Shown here one piece after another: positions 1-8,077 of a stretch of 64,000 nt of DNA. The stretch spans positions 38,998-102,997 of the forward strand of contig NZ_AUIJ01000013.1 of the NCBI RefSeq assembly GCF_000423645.1, read 5' to 3'. The DNA comes from Sediminimonas qiaohouensis DSM 21189. Lineage in GTDB: Bacteria > Pseudomonadota > Alphaproteobacteria > Rhodobacterales > Rhodobacteraceae. Made by a program: the position numbers and the translations under genes. The notes beneath the pieces were generated by a model. The model was given only the letters and a program-made list of their open reading frames with translations, did not search any database and was not told the origin of the DNA. Numbering within the stretch: position 1 is the stretch's first letter; every line of letters starts with the position of its first letter.

Positions 1-2
1 CC

Positions 3-1643
3 GACGACGATGTAGGCGCATACCTGGCGGGCCGCCAGGCCGCCTCCGCACGGGATTTCCGAAGCGCGGCCGAGTATTTCACCCGCGCGCTGGTCAGCGA
101 TCCATCCAACCCCGACATCCTTGAAAAGGCGCTGCTGTCGCATCTTGCCGTTGGCAACATGGACCGCGCCGTGCCGATCGCGCGCAAGATCGAGGCGGAC
201 CAGATCGAAAGCCAACTGGCGCGCCTGACCCTGCTTGCACACGAGGCAAGCGTCGGCAACAGCGAGGTGATCCTGTCCCGTATCGACGAGGGGCATGGCG
301 TCGGGCCACTGGTGGACGGGCTTGCGCGGGGCTGGGCCCTGATGGCGAGCGGCGATGTTTCGGCCGCGCTTGCGGCGTTTGACGATGTCACCGGGCAAGA
401 GGGGCTTGCCGGGTTCGCAAGCTATCACAAGGCGCTTGCGCTGGCCTCGGTCGGTGATTTCGAAGGCGCCGAGGCGATATTTGCCGAAAGCGAAGGCAGC
501 GCCTTGCAAAACACGCGCCGGGGTATCGTGGCCCGCGTTCAACTGCTGAGCCAATTGGGCCAATCGGACAAGGCGATCGAGCTGATCGACCAAGTCGGCG
601 GGAGCGATTCAGACCCCGAGATGAAAGCCCTGCGCGCGGCCCTGACCACCGGCGAAGCGATGCCGTTCACGCACCTTCAGACGGCACGCCAAGGCATGGC
701 CGAAGTGTTCCATTCCGTCGCCATGGCGATCAACGGTCAGGCCGAGCCGGAATATACCCTGATCTATGCCCGGATGGCGCAATTCCTGCGCCCGCAGCAC
801 ACCGATGCCCTGTTGATGAGCGCGGCCCTGCTGGAGGAGCTGGACCGTCACGAGATGGCGGTCGAAGCTTACCGCAAGGTTCCGCGCGATGATCCCGCCT
901 TTGCCAGCGCCGAGTTGGGCCGTGCCGAGGCGCTGCGCCGGGCAAACAGGACCGATGCGGCCATCGAGGTGCTCAAGCAACTGGCGCAAACCAACGGTGA
1001 TCTTCCGGCGGTGCACGTGTCGCTGGGCGATCTGATGCGGCAGCTCGAGCGGTATGAAGAGGCCGTTGCCGCCTATGACGTGGCGCTGGACCTCTATGAA
1101 GAGGAAAAAACCGATCAGTGGTTCATCCACTACGCCCGCGCCATCAGTCATGAGCGGCTGGACCAATGGCCGCAGGCCGAGGCCGATTTTCGCAAGGCGC
1201 TTGAGCTGAACCCCGAACAGCCGCAGATCCTCAATTACCTCGGCTATTCCCTCGTGGAAAAGCGCCAGAAACTGGACGAGGCGCTTGATATGATAGAACG
1301 CGCGGTCGAGGCGCAGCCCGACAGCGGCTACATCGTCGATAGCCTCGGCTGGGCCCTCTACCGGCTTGGCCGCTACAAAGAGGCGGTCCCCCACATGGAG
1401 CGCGCGGTCGAGTTGATGCCGGTCGATCCGGTCGTCAACGATCATCTCGGTGATGTGCTCTGGGCCGTGGGACGCAAGCGCGAGGCCGAGTTTCAGTGGA
1501 GCCGCGCGCTCTCCTTCATCGACCAGGGCGAAGCGTCCGAGGATATCGACCCCGAGCGCGTGCGCCGCAAGCTAGAGGTTGGCCTTGATAAGGTTCTGGC
1601 CGAGGAAGGTTCCGATCCCCTCAAGGTGGCCAATGGCGACTGA
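3..1643 (+). CDS. Tetratricopeptide-repeat protein, 5' end cut by window
   Basis: The reading frame is open from base 3, so the start lies outside the window; 546 residues are visible. An internal ATG at 159 is not the likely start because in-frame TPR-like sequence precedes it. Several TPR helical pairs are clear in the second half, for example around NYLGYSLVEKRQKLDEAL and DSLGWALYRLGRYKEAV. TPR arrays are protein-interaction scaffolds; no catalytic domain is visible. The stop overlaps the ispE start by 11 bases, so the two are translationally coupled. The precise role is unknown; in related bacteria such proteins are often exported, but the N-terminus is not visible here. Confidence 0.85.
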   Translation, partial: DDDVGAYLAGRQAASARDFRSAAEYFTRALVSDPSNPDILEKALLSHLAVGNMDRAVPIARKIEADQIESQLARLTLLAHEASVGNSEVILSRIDEGHGVGPLVDGLARGWALMASGDVSAALAAFDDVTGQEGLAGFASYHKALALASVGDFEGAEAIFAESEGSALQNTRRGIVARVQLLSQLGQSDKAIELIDQVGGSDSDPEMKALRAALTTGEAMPFTHLQTARQGMAEVFHSVAMAINGQAEPEYTLIYARMAQFLRPQHTDALLMSAALLEELDRHEMAVEAYRKVPRDDPAFASAELGRAEALRRANRTDAAIEVLKQLAQTNGDLPAVHVSLGDLMRQLERYEEAVAAYDVALDLYEEEKTDQWFIHYARAISHERLDQWPQAEADFRKALELNPEQPQILNYLGYSLVEKRQKLDEALDMIERAVEAQPDSGYIVDSLGWALYRLGRYKEAVPHMERAVELMPVDPVVNDHLGDVLWAVGRKREAEFQWSRALSFIDQGEASEDIDPERVRRKLEVGLDKVLAEEGSDPLKVANGD

Positions 1644-2457
1644 GGTCTTTGCCCCGGCAAAGGTCAACCTGACGTTGCACATCACCGGGCGCCGCGACGA
1701 TGGCTACCACCTGCTCGACTCGGTGGTGGCGTTTGCCGATGTCGGCGATCGCCTTGGCGTTGCGTTGTCTGTTGCGCCGCACCTCGCGGTGACGGGGCCG
1801 ATGGCCGCCGGGGTGCCTTTAAGCGGCGACAACCTTGCCCTGCGCGCCGCGCGCCTGATGGGGGCGGATGTGCGTGTCACGCTGGACAAGCACCTGCCGG
1901 CGGCTGCGGGTCTTGGCGGTGGCTCGTCCGACGCGGCGGCCTGCATGCGCGCGGTGGCTTCGCTGACCGGGCAGCCGTTGCCGGATGCGCAGGCGGCTGC
2001 GGCCCTTGGGGCCGATGTGCCTGTGTGTCTTCTGGCGCGCGCCGCGCGGATGCGCGGGATTGGCGAAGAGGTCATGCCGCTTGCCTCTTTCCCGCCCTTG
2101 AATGCGGTTCTGGTCAACCCCGGCGTCGCCGTGCCGACGGGCGGCGTGTTTGCCCGCATGACGCAAGCGTCGAACGCGCCGATGCCCGCGCTGCTCCCGG
2201 ATTGGCCCGATGCGGCGGCGCTGATCGACTGGCTGGCGGCGCAGCGCAATGACCTGCAGGATCCGGCCATCGCCCTTCAGCCCGTGATCGGTGACGTGCT
2301 CAAGGCCATCGGCGCACAGCCCGGTTGCGGCCTGGCGCGCATGTCCGGTTCGGGCGCAACGTGCTTTGGCCTGTTCAAAACGCAGGCGGCGGCGCAAAAG
2401 GCCGCGCGCGCACTGGCGCGTCCCGGATGGTGGGTGCAGGCGGTGACGCTGTCCTAG
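1633..2457 (+). CDS. ispE: 4-diphosphocytidyl-2-C-methyl-D-erythritol kinase
   Basis: A 274-residue GHMP-family kinase that phosphorylates CDP-methylerythritol in the non-mevalonate isoprenoid pathway, in the cytosol. The N-terminus APAKVNLTLHITGRRDDGYH is the typical IspE start, and the glycine-rich ATP loop PAAAGLGGGSSDAAA lies near residues 93-107; a C-terminal GSGATCFGLF matches the third GHMP motif. The ATG at 1633 is chosen because the family N-terminus begins there; an upstream in-frame ATG at 1579 would add unrelated residues inside the TPR gene. The convergent neighbour makes a polyprenyl diphosphate, so isoprenoid genes are clustered here. Confidence 0.95.
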   Translation: MATEVFAPAKVNLTLHITGRRDDGYHLLDSVVAFADVGDRLGVALSVAPHLAVTGPMAAGVPLSGDNLALRAARLMGADVRVTLDKHLPAAAGLGGGSSDAAACMRAVASLTGQPLPDAQAAAALGADVPVCLLARAARMRGIGEEVMPLASFPPLNAVLVNPGVAVPTGGVFARMTQASNAPMPALLPDWPDAAALIDWLAAQRNDLQDPAIALQPVIGDVLKAIGAQPGCGLARMSGSGATCFGLFKTQAAAQKAARALARPGWWVQAVTLS

Positions 2458-2466
2458 GTGCGGCGC

Positions 2467-3468
2467 CTAGTTGATGCGGGCGACCACGTAATCGGCCAGG
2501 TCCGTCAGCATCTGCCGCAACGGATGCGCGGGCAGGGTGCGTATCGCGGTCTTCGCCCGCTCGGCCCATGCAAGGGCGTCTTCGCGTGTCGCGTCAAGCG
2601 CGCCATGCTTGTGCAGCAGGGCGATGGCATGCTGCAGGTCGCCCTCTTCCTGGCGGCCCTTCTCGATGGTGCGCGACCAGAACGCGCGCTCTTCCCCGTC
2701 GGCGCGGGCGACCGCCTTGATCACCGGCAGAGTCAGCTTGCGCTCGCGGAAATCGTCGCCCACGTTCTTGCCGGTGCTCTGCGCGTCCCCCTGGTAATCC
2801 AGCAGGTCATCGACGATCTGGAACGCCACGCCAAGCGCATCGCCGTAATCATAAAGGGCCTGAACCCGCTCTTCCTGCGCCCCCGCGATGACGCCGCCCA
2901 CCTGGCAGGCCGCGGAAAACAGGGCTGCCGTCTTGCCGCGCACCACTTGCAGGTAAATCGCCTCGTCCGTGGCCAGATCCTGCGCCGCCGTCAGTTGCAG
3001 AACTTCGCCTTCGGCAATCGTTGCCGACGCGTTTGCCAGGATGTCCAGAACCCGCAGGTTTTCAGTTTCTACCATCAACTGGAACGACCGGGAAAACAGG
3101 TAATCCCCGACCAGGACGCTGGATTTGTTGTCCCACAGAAGGTTCGCCGTGGGGCGGCCCCGGCGCTGTCCGCTCTCATCCACGACGTCGTCATGCAACA
3201 GGGTTGCCGTGTGGATAAACTCCACCGTCGCGGCCAGGCGCAGGTGGTGGTCGCCCTCGTAGCCGCACAGCTCCGCCGTGGCCAGCGTCAGCATCGGGCG
3301 CAGGCGCTTGCCGCCCGCCTCGACCAGGTGCGCCGTCACTTCGGGGATACGCGGCGCGTGGCGCGAGGCCATGCGCGTCCGGATCAACGCGTTGACGCTT
3401 TCCATGCTGTCCGCCAGGTGGTCGGCCAGTTGCTCATGCGGTTTGCTCGCCGTCTTGTCCAGGCTCAT
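2467..3468 (-). CDS. Polyprenyl diphosphate synthase (octaprenyl/decaprenyl type)
   Basis: A 333-residue trans-prenyltransferase that extends farnesyl diphosphate with isopentenyl diphosphate to make the ubiquinone side chain. The first aspartate-rich motif is HDDVVDES near residue 92 and the second is VDDLLDYQGD near residue 220, both intact; GGKRLRPML is the typical substrate-binding segment. The ATG at 3468 is preceded by AGAGG; a GTG one codon upstream is also possible. It is convergent with ispE, ending 10 bases from it. Chain length cannot be read from the sequence; Rhodobacterales usually make ubiquinone-10, so decaprenyl is likely (inference). Confidence 0.92.
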   Translation of the reverse strand: MSLDKTASKPHEQLADHLADSMESVNALIRTRMASRHAPRIPEVTAHLVEAGGKRLRPMLTLATAELCGYEGDHHLRLAATVEFIHTATLLHDDVVDESGQRRGRPTANLLWDNKSSVLVGDYLFSRSFQLMVETENLRVLDILANASATIAEGEVLQLTAAQDLATDEAIYLQVVRGKTAALFSAACQVGGVIAGAQEERVQALYDYGDALGVAFQIVDDLLDYQGDAQSTGKNVGDDFRERKLTLPVIKAVARADGEERAFWSRTIEKGRQEEGDLQHAIALLHKHGALDATREDALAWAERAKTAIRTLPAHPLRQMLTDLADYVVARIN

Positions 3469-3523
3469 CACACCTCTGCGACATGGCTCGACAAAACGTG
3501 CGCCATGCTCTTATGTCCCCACC

Positions 3524-3739
3524 ATGAAACAGCTTCTCAGATCAAACGATCCAACAGCGATCGCATTTGCCAAGGCCCTGCTTCAGGGCGAGGGTATAGA
3601 CTGCTTTGAAATGGACGTAAACATGAGCGTTCTCGAAGGCTCGATCGGTATTTTGCCCCGTCGCCTGATGGTGGGCAACGCCGATCATGCCGAGGCCGCC
3701 GACGTGCTGCGCGAAAACGGGTTGGAGCCCGATGAGTGA
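3524..3739 (+). CDS. DUF2007-type small protein
   Basis: A 71-residue protein beginning MKQLLRSNDP. The pattern of a basic start, a middle segment GEGIDCFEMDVNMS and a C-terminal segment ADHAEAADVLRENGL resembles DUF2007 proteins, often described as putative signal-transducing proteins without a proven function. The start is divergent from the prenyltransferase, 55 bases away. Its stop overlaps the following methyltransferase start by 8 bases, indicating a two-gene operon. No catalytic residues are evident. Confidence 0.8.
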   Translation: MKQLLRSNDPTAIAFAKALLQGEGIDCFEMDVNMSVLEGSIGILPRRLMVGNADHAEAADVLRENGLEPDE

Positions 3740-4502
3740 TGCCGACCTGACCCATGACGCCTATCTGAACGGGCGGTTCCGGGTCTGGCAGCCCGCGCGC
3801 GGGTATCGTGCCGGGATTGATCCCGTTCTCCTGGCGGCGGCGGTGCCCGCGCAGCCGGGGCAATCCGTGCTGGAGCTGGGTTGCGGCGTTGGGGTGGCCA
3901 GCCTTGCGTTGGCCGCGCGGGTGCCGAGGCTGCGCCTGACGGGGATCGAGGCGCAGGCGCGCTATGCCGATCTGGCGCGCGACAACGCGGCGCAGGCCGG
4001 CGCCGATCTTGAGGTGATCACCGGCGATCTGGCGCAAATGCCGGACGCCTTGCGCCAGCAGCAGTTCGATCACGTCATAGCCAACCCACCGTATTACATT
4101 GCCGACACGCGCACCGCGGGGCGCGACGCAGGACGCGAGGCCGCCCATGCCGAGGCGACGCCGCTGGCCGAATGGATCGATGCCGCCAGGCGCCGCACCG
4201 CCCCGCGCGGATATCTTACCCTGATCCACCGCGCTGAGCGCTTGGCTGCGCTGTTGCCGCTGGTCGAGGCACATTTCGGCGGTATCGAGGTGCTGCCGCT
4301 GGTGCCGCGCACGGGGCGGGCGGCCGGATTGATCCTGCTCAGGGCGCGCAAGGGCGCGCGCGCGGCCCTATGCCTGCATCATGGGTTGGTCATGCACGAA
4401 GGGGCGGCCCATGACGGCGACCGCGAAAGCTATAGCGCGGCGTTGCGCGCGGCTTTGCGTGACGGGGCCGCCCTTCCATGGCCATCCCGGCGCCACTTGT
4501 AA
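3732..4502 (+). CDS. tRNA1(Val) adenine-N6 methyltransferase-like (TrmN6/YfiC type)
   Basis: A 256-residue SAM-dependent methyltransferase. The SAM-binding motif I is VLELGCGVGVASLAL near residue 43, and the NPPY motif (VIANPPYYIA near 116) marks an amino-methyltransferase acting on adenine N6 or a similar amine. The best-known relative modifies A37 of tRNA1(Val) in E. coli; the substrate here is inferred. The ATG at 3732 overlaps the DUF2007 stop and gives the familiar start with YLNGRFRVWQPARGYRAG. It could instead be a related rRNA or protein glutamine methyltransferase, though the short N-terminus favours TrmN6. Confidence 0.85.
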   Translation: MSDADLTHDAYLNGRFRVWQPARGYRAGIDPVLLAAAVPAQPGQSVLELGCGVGVASLALAARVPRLRLTGIEAQARYADLARDNAAQAGADLEVITGDLAQMPDALRQQQFDHVIANPPYYIADTRTAGRDAGREAAHAEATPLAEWIDAARRRTAPRGYLTLIHRAERLAALLPLVEAHFGGIEVLPLVPRTGRAAGLILLRARKGARAALCLHHGLVMHEGAAHDGDRESYSAALRAALRDGAALPWPSRRHL

Positions 4503-4605
4503 CAAATGCCGCAGGAAAATCCTTGCCGATCACTCAAACGCGTCGTGACAGCGTGACAGTTTTATGATGCACTCAAAGGTGCATTACATTGAGAGGAGGA
4601 TGCCA

Positions 4606-4779
4606 ATGAGCTTGAGTTCGCATGTTGAGGAACTGAAGAGGAAACACCATGCCCTCTCGGAACAGGTTGAAACAGCGCAGCGCGCCCCCGGAGCAAGCGA
4701 TGCGGAAATCGCTGAGCTCAAAAAACAAAAGCTCCGCTTGAAGGAAGAAATCGAGCGCTTGTCGGCCCACGCCGAGTAA
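4606..4779 (+). CDS. DUF465 (YdcH-like) coiled-coil protein
   Basis: A 57-residue, charged, helical protein starting MSLSSHVEELKRKHHALSEQ and ending in a heptad-rich stretch IAELKKQKLRLKEEIERL, typical of the DUF465/YdcH family, whose function is not known. An AGGAGG at 4594-4599 lies six bases before the ATG at 4606, which decides that start over the in-frame ATGs at 4564, 4567 and 4600. The gene is monocistronic and followed by a strong hairpin. Confidence 0.88.
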   Translation: MSLSSHVEELKRKHHALSEQVETAQRAPGASDAEIAELKKQKLRLKEEIERLSAHAE

Positions 4780-4796
4780 CTCAGACACAGTCAACA

Positions 4797-4818
4797 GGGC
4801 ACGCCCGCAGGCGTGCCC
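4797..4818. terminator. Hairpin between convergent genes, probable terminator
   Basis: A perfect 9-bp stem GGGCACGCC / GGCGTGCCC with a CGCA loop lies between the DUF465 gene and the convergent dioxygenase gene. There is no T-tract on the downstream side of either strand, so termination may be weak or factor-assisted. Confidence 0.6.
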
Positions 4819-4840
4819 TCAGCGAAAAAAATCCGGCATT

Positions 4841-5773
4841 TTAATCGCGAATCGGCTTTAGATGCTCCTGCTCCAGTCGCTCGCGCAGATGCGCGTGCTG
4901 CTTGGGCAGCTTCAGGGACTCGCCCAAATGCGCGATGTCTTCGTCGCGATCGAACCCCGGCTCGTTCGTCGCCACTTCGAATAGCACCCCTCCGGGGCTG
5001 CGAAAGTAGATCGCCCAGAAATAATCGCGGTCTATCACCGGCGTTACCTGGTACCCCGTATCCAGAAGGGCGCGGCGCACCTCGCCCTGTTTTTCACGAT
5101 CCGCTACGGAAAACGCGATGTGATGGACCGATCCGGCGCCTTGGTGGGCTTGGGGTGTGTTGCTTGGCGTTTCGATGTCGATGACATCGGCACCGTTGCC
5201 CCCCGGCATTGTGAGGCGTTGGATCGCCCCGTCGTTTCCGGCGTCCTCGTAGCCCATGAGGCGCAGCAACTCGGCGTTGGCGCCATTGTCGGCCAACCGC
5301 ATGCTGACCGAATGAAAGCCGCGGATCGCGTGATCCTCGGGGACGCCCCCGTGGCGCCATGGCGCGCGCGTATCGTCAGTTTCAACAAGCGCGAATGCCT
5401 CGCCATCCGGCCCTTTGAGGGTCAGGCGATGCTCGCCAAACCGGTTCTCGCGACCCAGCCCCGCGACACCCAGGTCCGACAATCGCTGTTGCCAGAACTC
5501 CAGCGCGCCGCGCGGAACGGCAAAAGCTGTCTCGCCAACCTCGCCCGTGCCCGCGCGTCCGCGGCGTGCGCCGGGGAAGGGGAAATAGGTCATGACCGAT
5601 CCGGGCGTGCCCGTCTCGTCGCCGTAATACAGGTGGTAAACCTCTGGCGCGTCGAAGTTTACCGTCTTCTTGATCCGCCGCAGGCCCAGCGTCTTGGTGA
5701 AGAAATCGTTGTTTTCCTGCGCATCGCTGGCCAGCGATGTCACATGGTGCAGTCCGTTGATGTGCTCGATCAT
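4841..5773 (-). CDS. Ring-cleaving dioxygenase of the VOC (glyoxalase) superfamily
   Basis: A 310-residue protein of two VOC modules, each built from paired beta-alpha-beta-beta-beta units. The first begins INGLHHVTSLASDAQENNDF and the second contains GFHSVSMRL and SVHHIAFSV; the histidines HH and HHIAF plus a C-terminal glutamate (GVLFEVATNEPGF) are the expected metal ligands. It resembles the MhqO/LinE-like group annotated as ring-cleaving dioxygenases acting on hydroquinones or catechols; the real substrate is unknown. An AGGAG lies upstream of the ATG. It appears to be a single-gene unit, convergent with the DUF465 gene. Confidence 0.85.
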   Translation of the reverse strand: MIEHINGLHHVTSLASDAQENNDFFTKTLGLRRIKKTVNFDAPEVYHLYYGDETGTPGSVMTYFPFPGARRGRAGTGEVGETAFAVPRGALEFWQQRLSDLGVAGLGRENRFGEHRLTLKGPDGEAFALVETDDTRAPWRHGGVPEDHAIRGFHSVSMRLADNGANAELLRLMGYEDAGNDGAIQRLTMPGGNGADVIDIETPSNTPQAHQGAGSVHHIAFSVADREKQGEVRRALLDTGYQVTPVIDRDYFWAIYFRSPGGVLFEVATNEPGFDRDEDIAHLGESLKLPKQHAHLRERLEQEHLKPIRD

Positions 5774-5862
5774 GGCGTGTCTCCTTTGCCCTGATCATAT
5801 GGACATTCAGGGTGCCTGATAAACACGCGCCACGGCGCGCAATTTGTGCAGTCGCGCACATG

Positions 5863-5890
5863 AAAAGCCCCCGCCAAAAGGGGCAGGGGC
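5863..5890 (-). terminator. Rho-independent terminator after phaB
   Basis: On the minus strand a 9-bp stem GCCCCTGCC / GGCGGGGGC (one G-U pair) with a 6-base loop is followed directly by TTTT. It lies 27 bases past the phaB stop and separates it from the dioxygenase gene. Confidence 0.8.
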
Positions 5891-5916
5891 CGATCTCGGG
5901 TCCGTATAGCGAGCGG

Positions 5917-6639
5917 TCAGACGAAGAATTGCCCGCCATTGGCCGAAATGGTCGACCCGTTGATAAAGCTGGCGTCGTCCGAGGCCAGGAACGTTACGCA
6001 GCGCGCGATTTCCTCCGGCTCGCCCAAGCGCCCGGTAGGGATCTGCGCGACGATGCTGTCGCGCACCTTCTCGGGGACCGCCATCACCATTTCCGTGGCG
6101 ATATAGCCGGGGCAAATGGCGTTGGCGGTGATGCCCTTGGCCGCGCCTTCCTGCGCGAGGCTTTTCACGATGCCCAGGTCGCCGGCCTTGGTGGCGGCAT
6201 AGTTTGCTTGCGCGAATTGCCCTTTTTGGCCGTTGATCGAGCTGATCACGATGACCCGGCCAAAGCCGCGCTCGCGCATGCCGGGCCAGATCGGATGCAC
6301 CGTGTTGAATACGCCGGTCAGGTTGGTGTCGATCACCTGTTGCCACTGCTCGGGCGTCATCTTGTGGAACGGCGCGTCGCGGGTGATGCCGGCATTGGCG
6401 ACGACCACGTCGATGGGGCCCAGCTCGGATTCGACGCCGCCGATTCCGGCCTTGGATTCGTCGTAGTCGCCGACGTTCCACTTGTAGGTCTTGATGCCGG
6501 TTTCGTCGGTGAACTTGGCGGCGGCCTCGTCATTTCCGGCATAGGTGGCGGCGACGGTATACCCCGCGTCGCGCAGGGCCTTGGAAATCGCTGCGCCGAT
6601 CCCGCGTGTTCCACCTGTGACGAGTGCTGTTCGTGCCAT
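5917..6639 (-). CDS. phaB: Acetoacetyl-CoA reductase
   Basis: A 240-residue short-chain dehydrogenase that reduces acetoacetyl-CoA to (R)-3-hydroxybutyryl-CoA with NADPH, the second step of polyhydroxybutyrate synthesis. Visible are the cofactor loop TGGTRGIG near residue 8, the NAG motif VVANAGITRD, the catalytic Ser in VISSINGQKGQF and the YxxxK pair YAATK. The INGQKGQFGQ-like segment (here INGQKGQFAQ) is a PhaB hallmark. The ATG at 6639 has GGAGG five bases upstream; an ATG four codons earlier overlaps that GGAGG and is unlikely. It lies downstream of phaA but behind a terminator, so probably has its own promoter. Confidence 0.95.
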   Translation of the reverse strand: MARTALVTGGTRGIGAAISKALRDAGYTVAATYAGNDEAAAKFTDETGIKTYKWNVGDYDESKAGIGGVESELGPIDVVVANAGITRDAPFHKMTPEQWQQVIDTNLTGVFNTVHPIWPGMRERGFGRVIVISSINGQKGQFAQANYAATKAGDLGIVKSLAQEGAAKGITANAICPGYIATEMVMAVPEKVRDSIVAQIPTGRLGEPEEIARCVTFLASDDASFINGSTISANGGQFFV

Positions 6640-6724
6640 GATATCCTCCAATCTGGTCGCGTGCTGTGGTAACTCTGTTACTTTGAATAAGTAAGATGCG
6701 CAACATTGTTACTCAAAGAAATTT

Positions 6725-6735
6725 CCGCAATGCGG
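6725..6735. promoter_or_regulatory. Palindrome upstream of phaB, matching one upstream of phaA
   Basis: The 11-bp sequence CCGCAATGCGG, a palindrome around one central base, lies 86 bases before the phaB start, between the phaA terminator and phaB. The same 11-mer occurs in the opposite orientation upstream of phaA at 8051-8061. It may be a shared operator for a PHB regulator; this is inference. Confidence 0.5.
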
Positions 6736-6755
6736 CGAATTCTCGCGTTCCAATG

Positions 6756-6780
6756 AAAAAGGGCACCCATCAGGATGCCC
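6756..6780 (-). terminator. Rho-independent terminator between phaA and phaB
   Basis: On the minus strand the stem GGGCATCC / GGGTGCCC (8 bp, one U-G pair) with a TGAT loop is followed by TTTTT, 25 bases past the phaA stop. It should end or attenuate phaA transcription before phaB. Confidence 0.85.
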
Positions 6781-6805
6781 CATTTCTGTGTCGTTTGCAT
6801 GTCGT

Positions 6806-7981
6806 TCAGGGGCGCTCAATGCACATCGCCACGCCCATGCCGCCGCCAATACACAGCGTTGCAAGGCCTTTCTTGGCATCGCGGCGCTTCATCTCGAAGA
6901 GCAGCGTGTTCAGGATGCGCGCGCCGCTGGCGCCGATGGGGTGTCCGATGGCAATGGCGCCGCCGTTCACGTTGACGATCGACGGATCCCAACCCATGTC
7001 CTTGTTCACCGCGCAGGCCTGCGCGGCAAAGGCCTCGTTCGCCTCCACAAGGTCAAGGTCCGCCGGTGTCCAGCCGGCCTTTTCAAGGGCCTTGCGCGAG
7101 GCATTGACCGGACCGATGCCCATGATCGACGGATCGACGCCCGCCGTTGCATAGGAGACAATGCGCGCCAGCGGCTCGATCCCGCGGCGCTCGGCCTCCT
7201 CAGTGCTCATCAGCAGGGCGCCGGCTGCACCGTCGTTGATGCCGCTGGCGTTGGCGGCGGTGACGCTGCCATCCTTGGCAAAGGCGGGGCGCAGTTTTTG
7301 CATGCCCTCGATCGTTGCGCCGTGGCGGATGTACTCATCCTTGTCCACGACCGTGTCGCCCTTGCGGCCCTTTATGGTAAAGGGGATCACCTCGTCGTCG
7401 AACTTGCCTGCCTTCTGCGCGGCCTCTGCCTTGTTCTGGCTGGCGACGGCGAATTCGTCCTGCGCCTCGCGGTTGATCTGCCACTTCTGCGCGACGTTTT
7501 CGGCGGTGTTGCCCATGTGGTAGCCGTTGAACGCATCCCACAGACCGTCGCGGATCATCGAGTCTATATATTTCACATCGCCCATCTTCACGCCCGCGCG
7601 CAGGTGCGCGACATGGGGGCTTAGCGTCATGTTTTCCTGGCCCCCCGCGGCGACGATGTCTGCATCGCCCAGCTGGATGTGCTGCGCCGCCAGCGCCACC
7701 GCCCGCAGGCCCGAGCCACAGACCTGGTTGATGCCCCACGCCGCCGATTCGATCGGCAGGCCGGCATTGACATGCGCCTGGCGCGCCGGGTTCTGGCCCT
7801 GGCCGGCGGTCAGGACCTGCCCCAGGATCGTTTCCGACACGTCGGATTTCTCGATCCCCGCGCGGGCCACCAGGGCCTCAAGCACGGCGGCGCCCAAATC
7901 ATGGGCCGGCGTGTTGGCGAATGCCCCGCCGAAAGAGCCGACAGCGGTGCGCGCCGCCGAGGCGATAACTACATTGGTCAT
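6806..7981 (-). CDS. phaA: Acetyl-CoA C-acetyltransferase (beta-ketothiolase)
   Basis: A 391-residue biosynthetic thiolase that condenses two acetyl-CoA to acetoacetyl-CoA, the first step of PHB synthesis. The nucleophilic Cys is in [10 protein letters not shown] near residue 88, the catalytic His in [12 protein letters not shown] near 348, and the second Cys in CIGGGMG near 378. The ATG at 7981 has GGAGG upstream (GGTGGAGGAAAACC); the open frame extends 25 codons further without family similarity. Its partner phaB lies downstream across a terminator. No PHB synthase or phasin gene is in the window. Confidence 0.95.
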   Translation of the reverse strand: MTNVVIASAARTAVGSFGGAFANTPAHDLGAAVLEALVARAGIEKSDVSETILGQVLTAGQGQNPARQAHVNAGLPIESAAWGINQVCGSGLRAVALAAQHIQLGDADIVAAGGQENMTLSPHVAHLRAGVKMGDVKYIDSMIRDGLWDAFNGYHMGNTAENVAQKWQINREAQDEFAVASQNKAEAAQKAGKFDDEVIPFTIKGRKGDTVVDKDEYIRHGATIEGMQKLRPAFAKDGSVTAANASGINDGAAGALLMSTEEAERRGIEPLARIVSYATAGVDPSIMGIGPVNASRKALEKAGWTPADLDLVEANEAFAAQACAVNKDMGWDPSIVNVNGGAIAIGHPIGASGARILNTLLFEMKRRDAKKGLATLCIGGGMGVAMCIERP

Positions 7982-8048
7982 GGTTTTCCTCCACCAGGTT
8001 GGTCCAAGGGCTATGGCCCCCGAGCATTGCCCCGAGTCATACTGGATA

Positions 8049-8063
8049 TGCCGCATTGCGGCA
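8049..8063. promoter_or_regulatory. Palindrome upstream of phaA
   Basis: TGCCGCATTGCGGCA is a perfect 7-bp inverted repeat around one base, 68 bases before the phaA start, in the short gap after the EAL gene. Its core is the same 11-mer as before phaB. TGC/GCA-rich palindromes are the kind of site reported for PhaR-type repressors, so a PHB operator is plausible but unproven. Confidence 0.5.
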
Positions 8064-8077
8064 ACTGTGCGCTGATG

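Noticed and set aside
2458..3609. A 383-codon plus-strand ORF opposite the prenyltransferase gene
   Set aside because: It is the antisense shadow of a clear prenyl synthase with both aspartate-rich motifs; high GC makes long shadow ORFs frequent. The same holds for long antisense frames over ptsP/lysC (45821-48487) and others.
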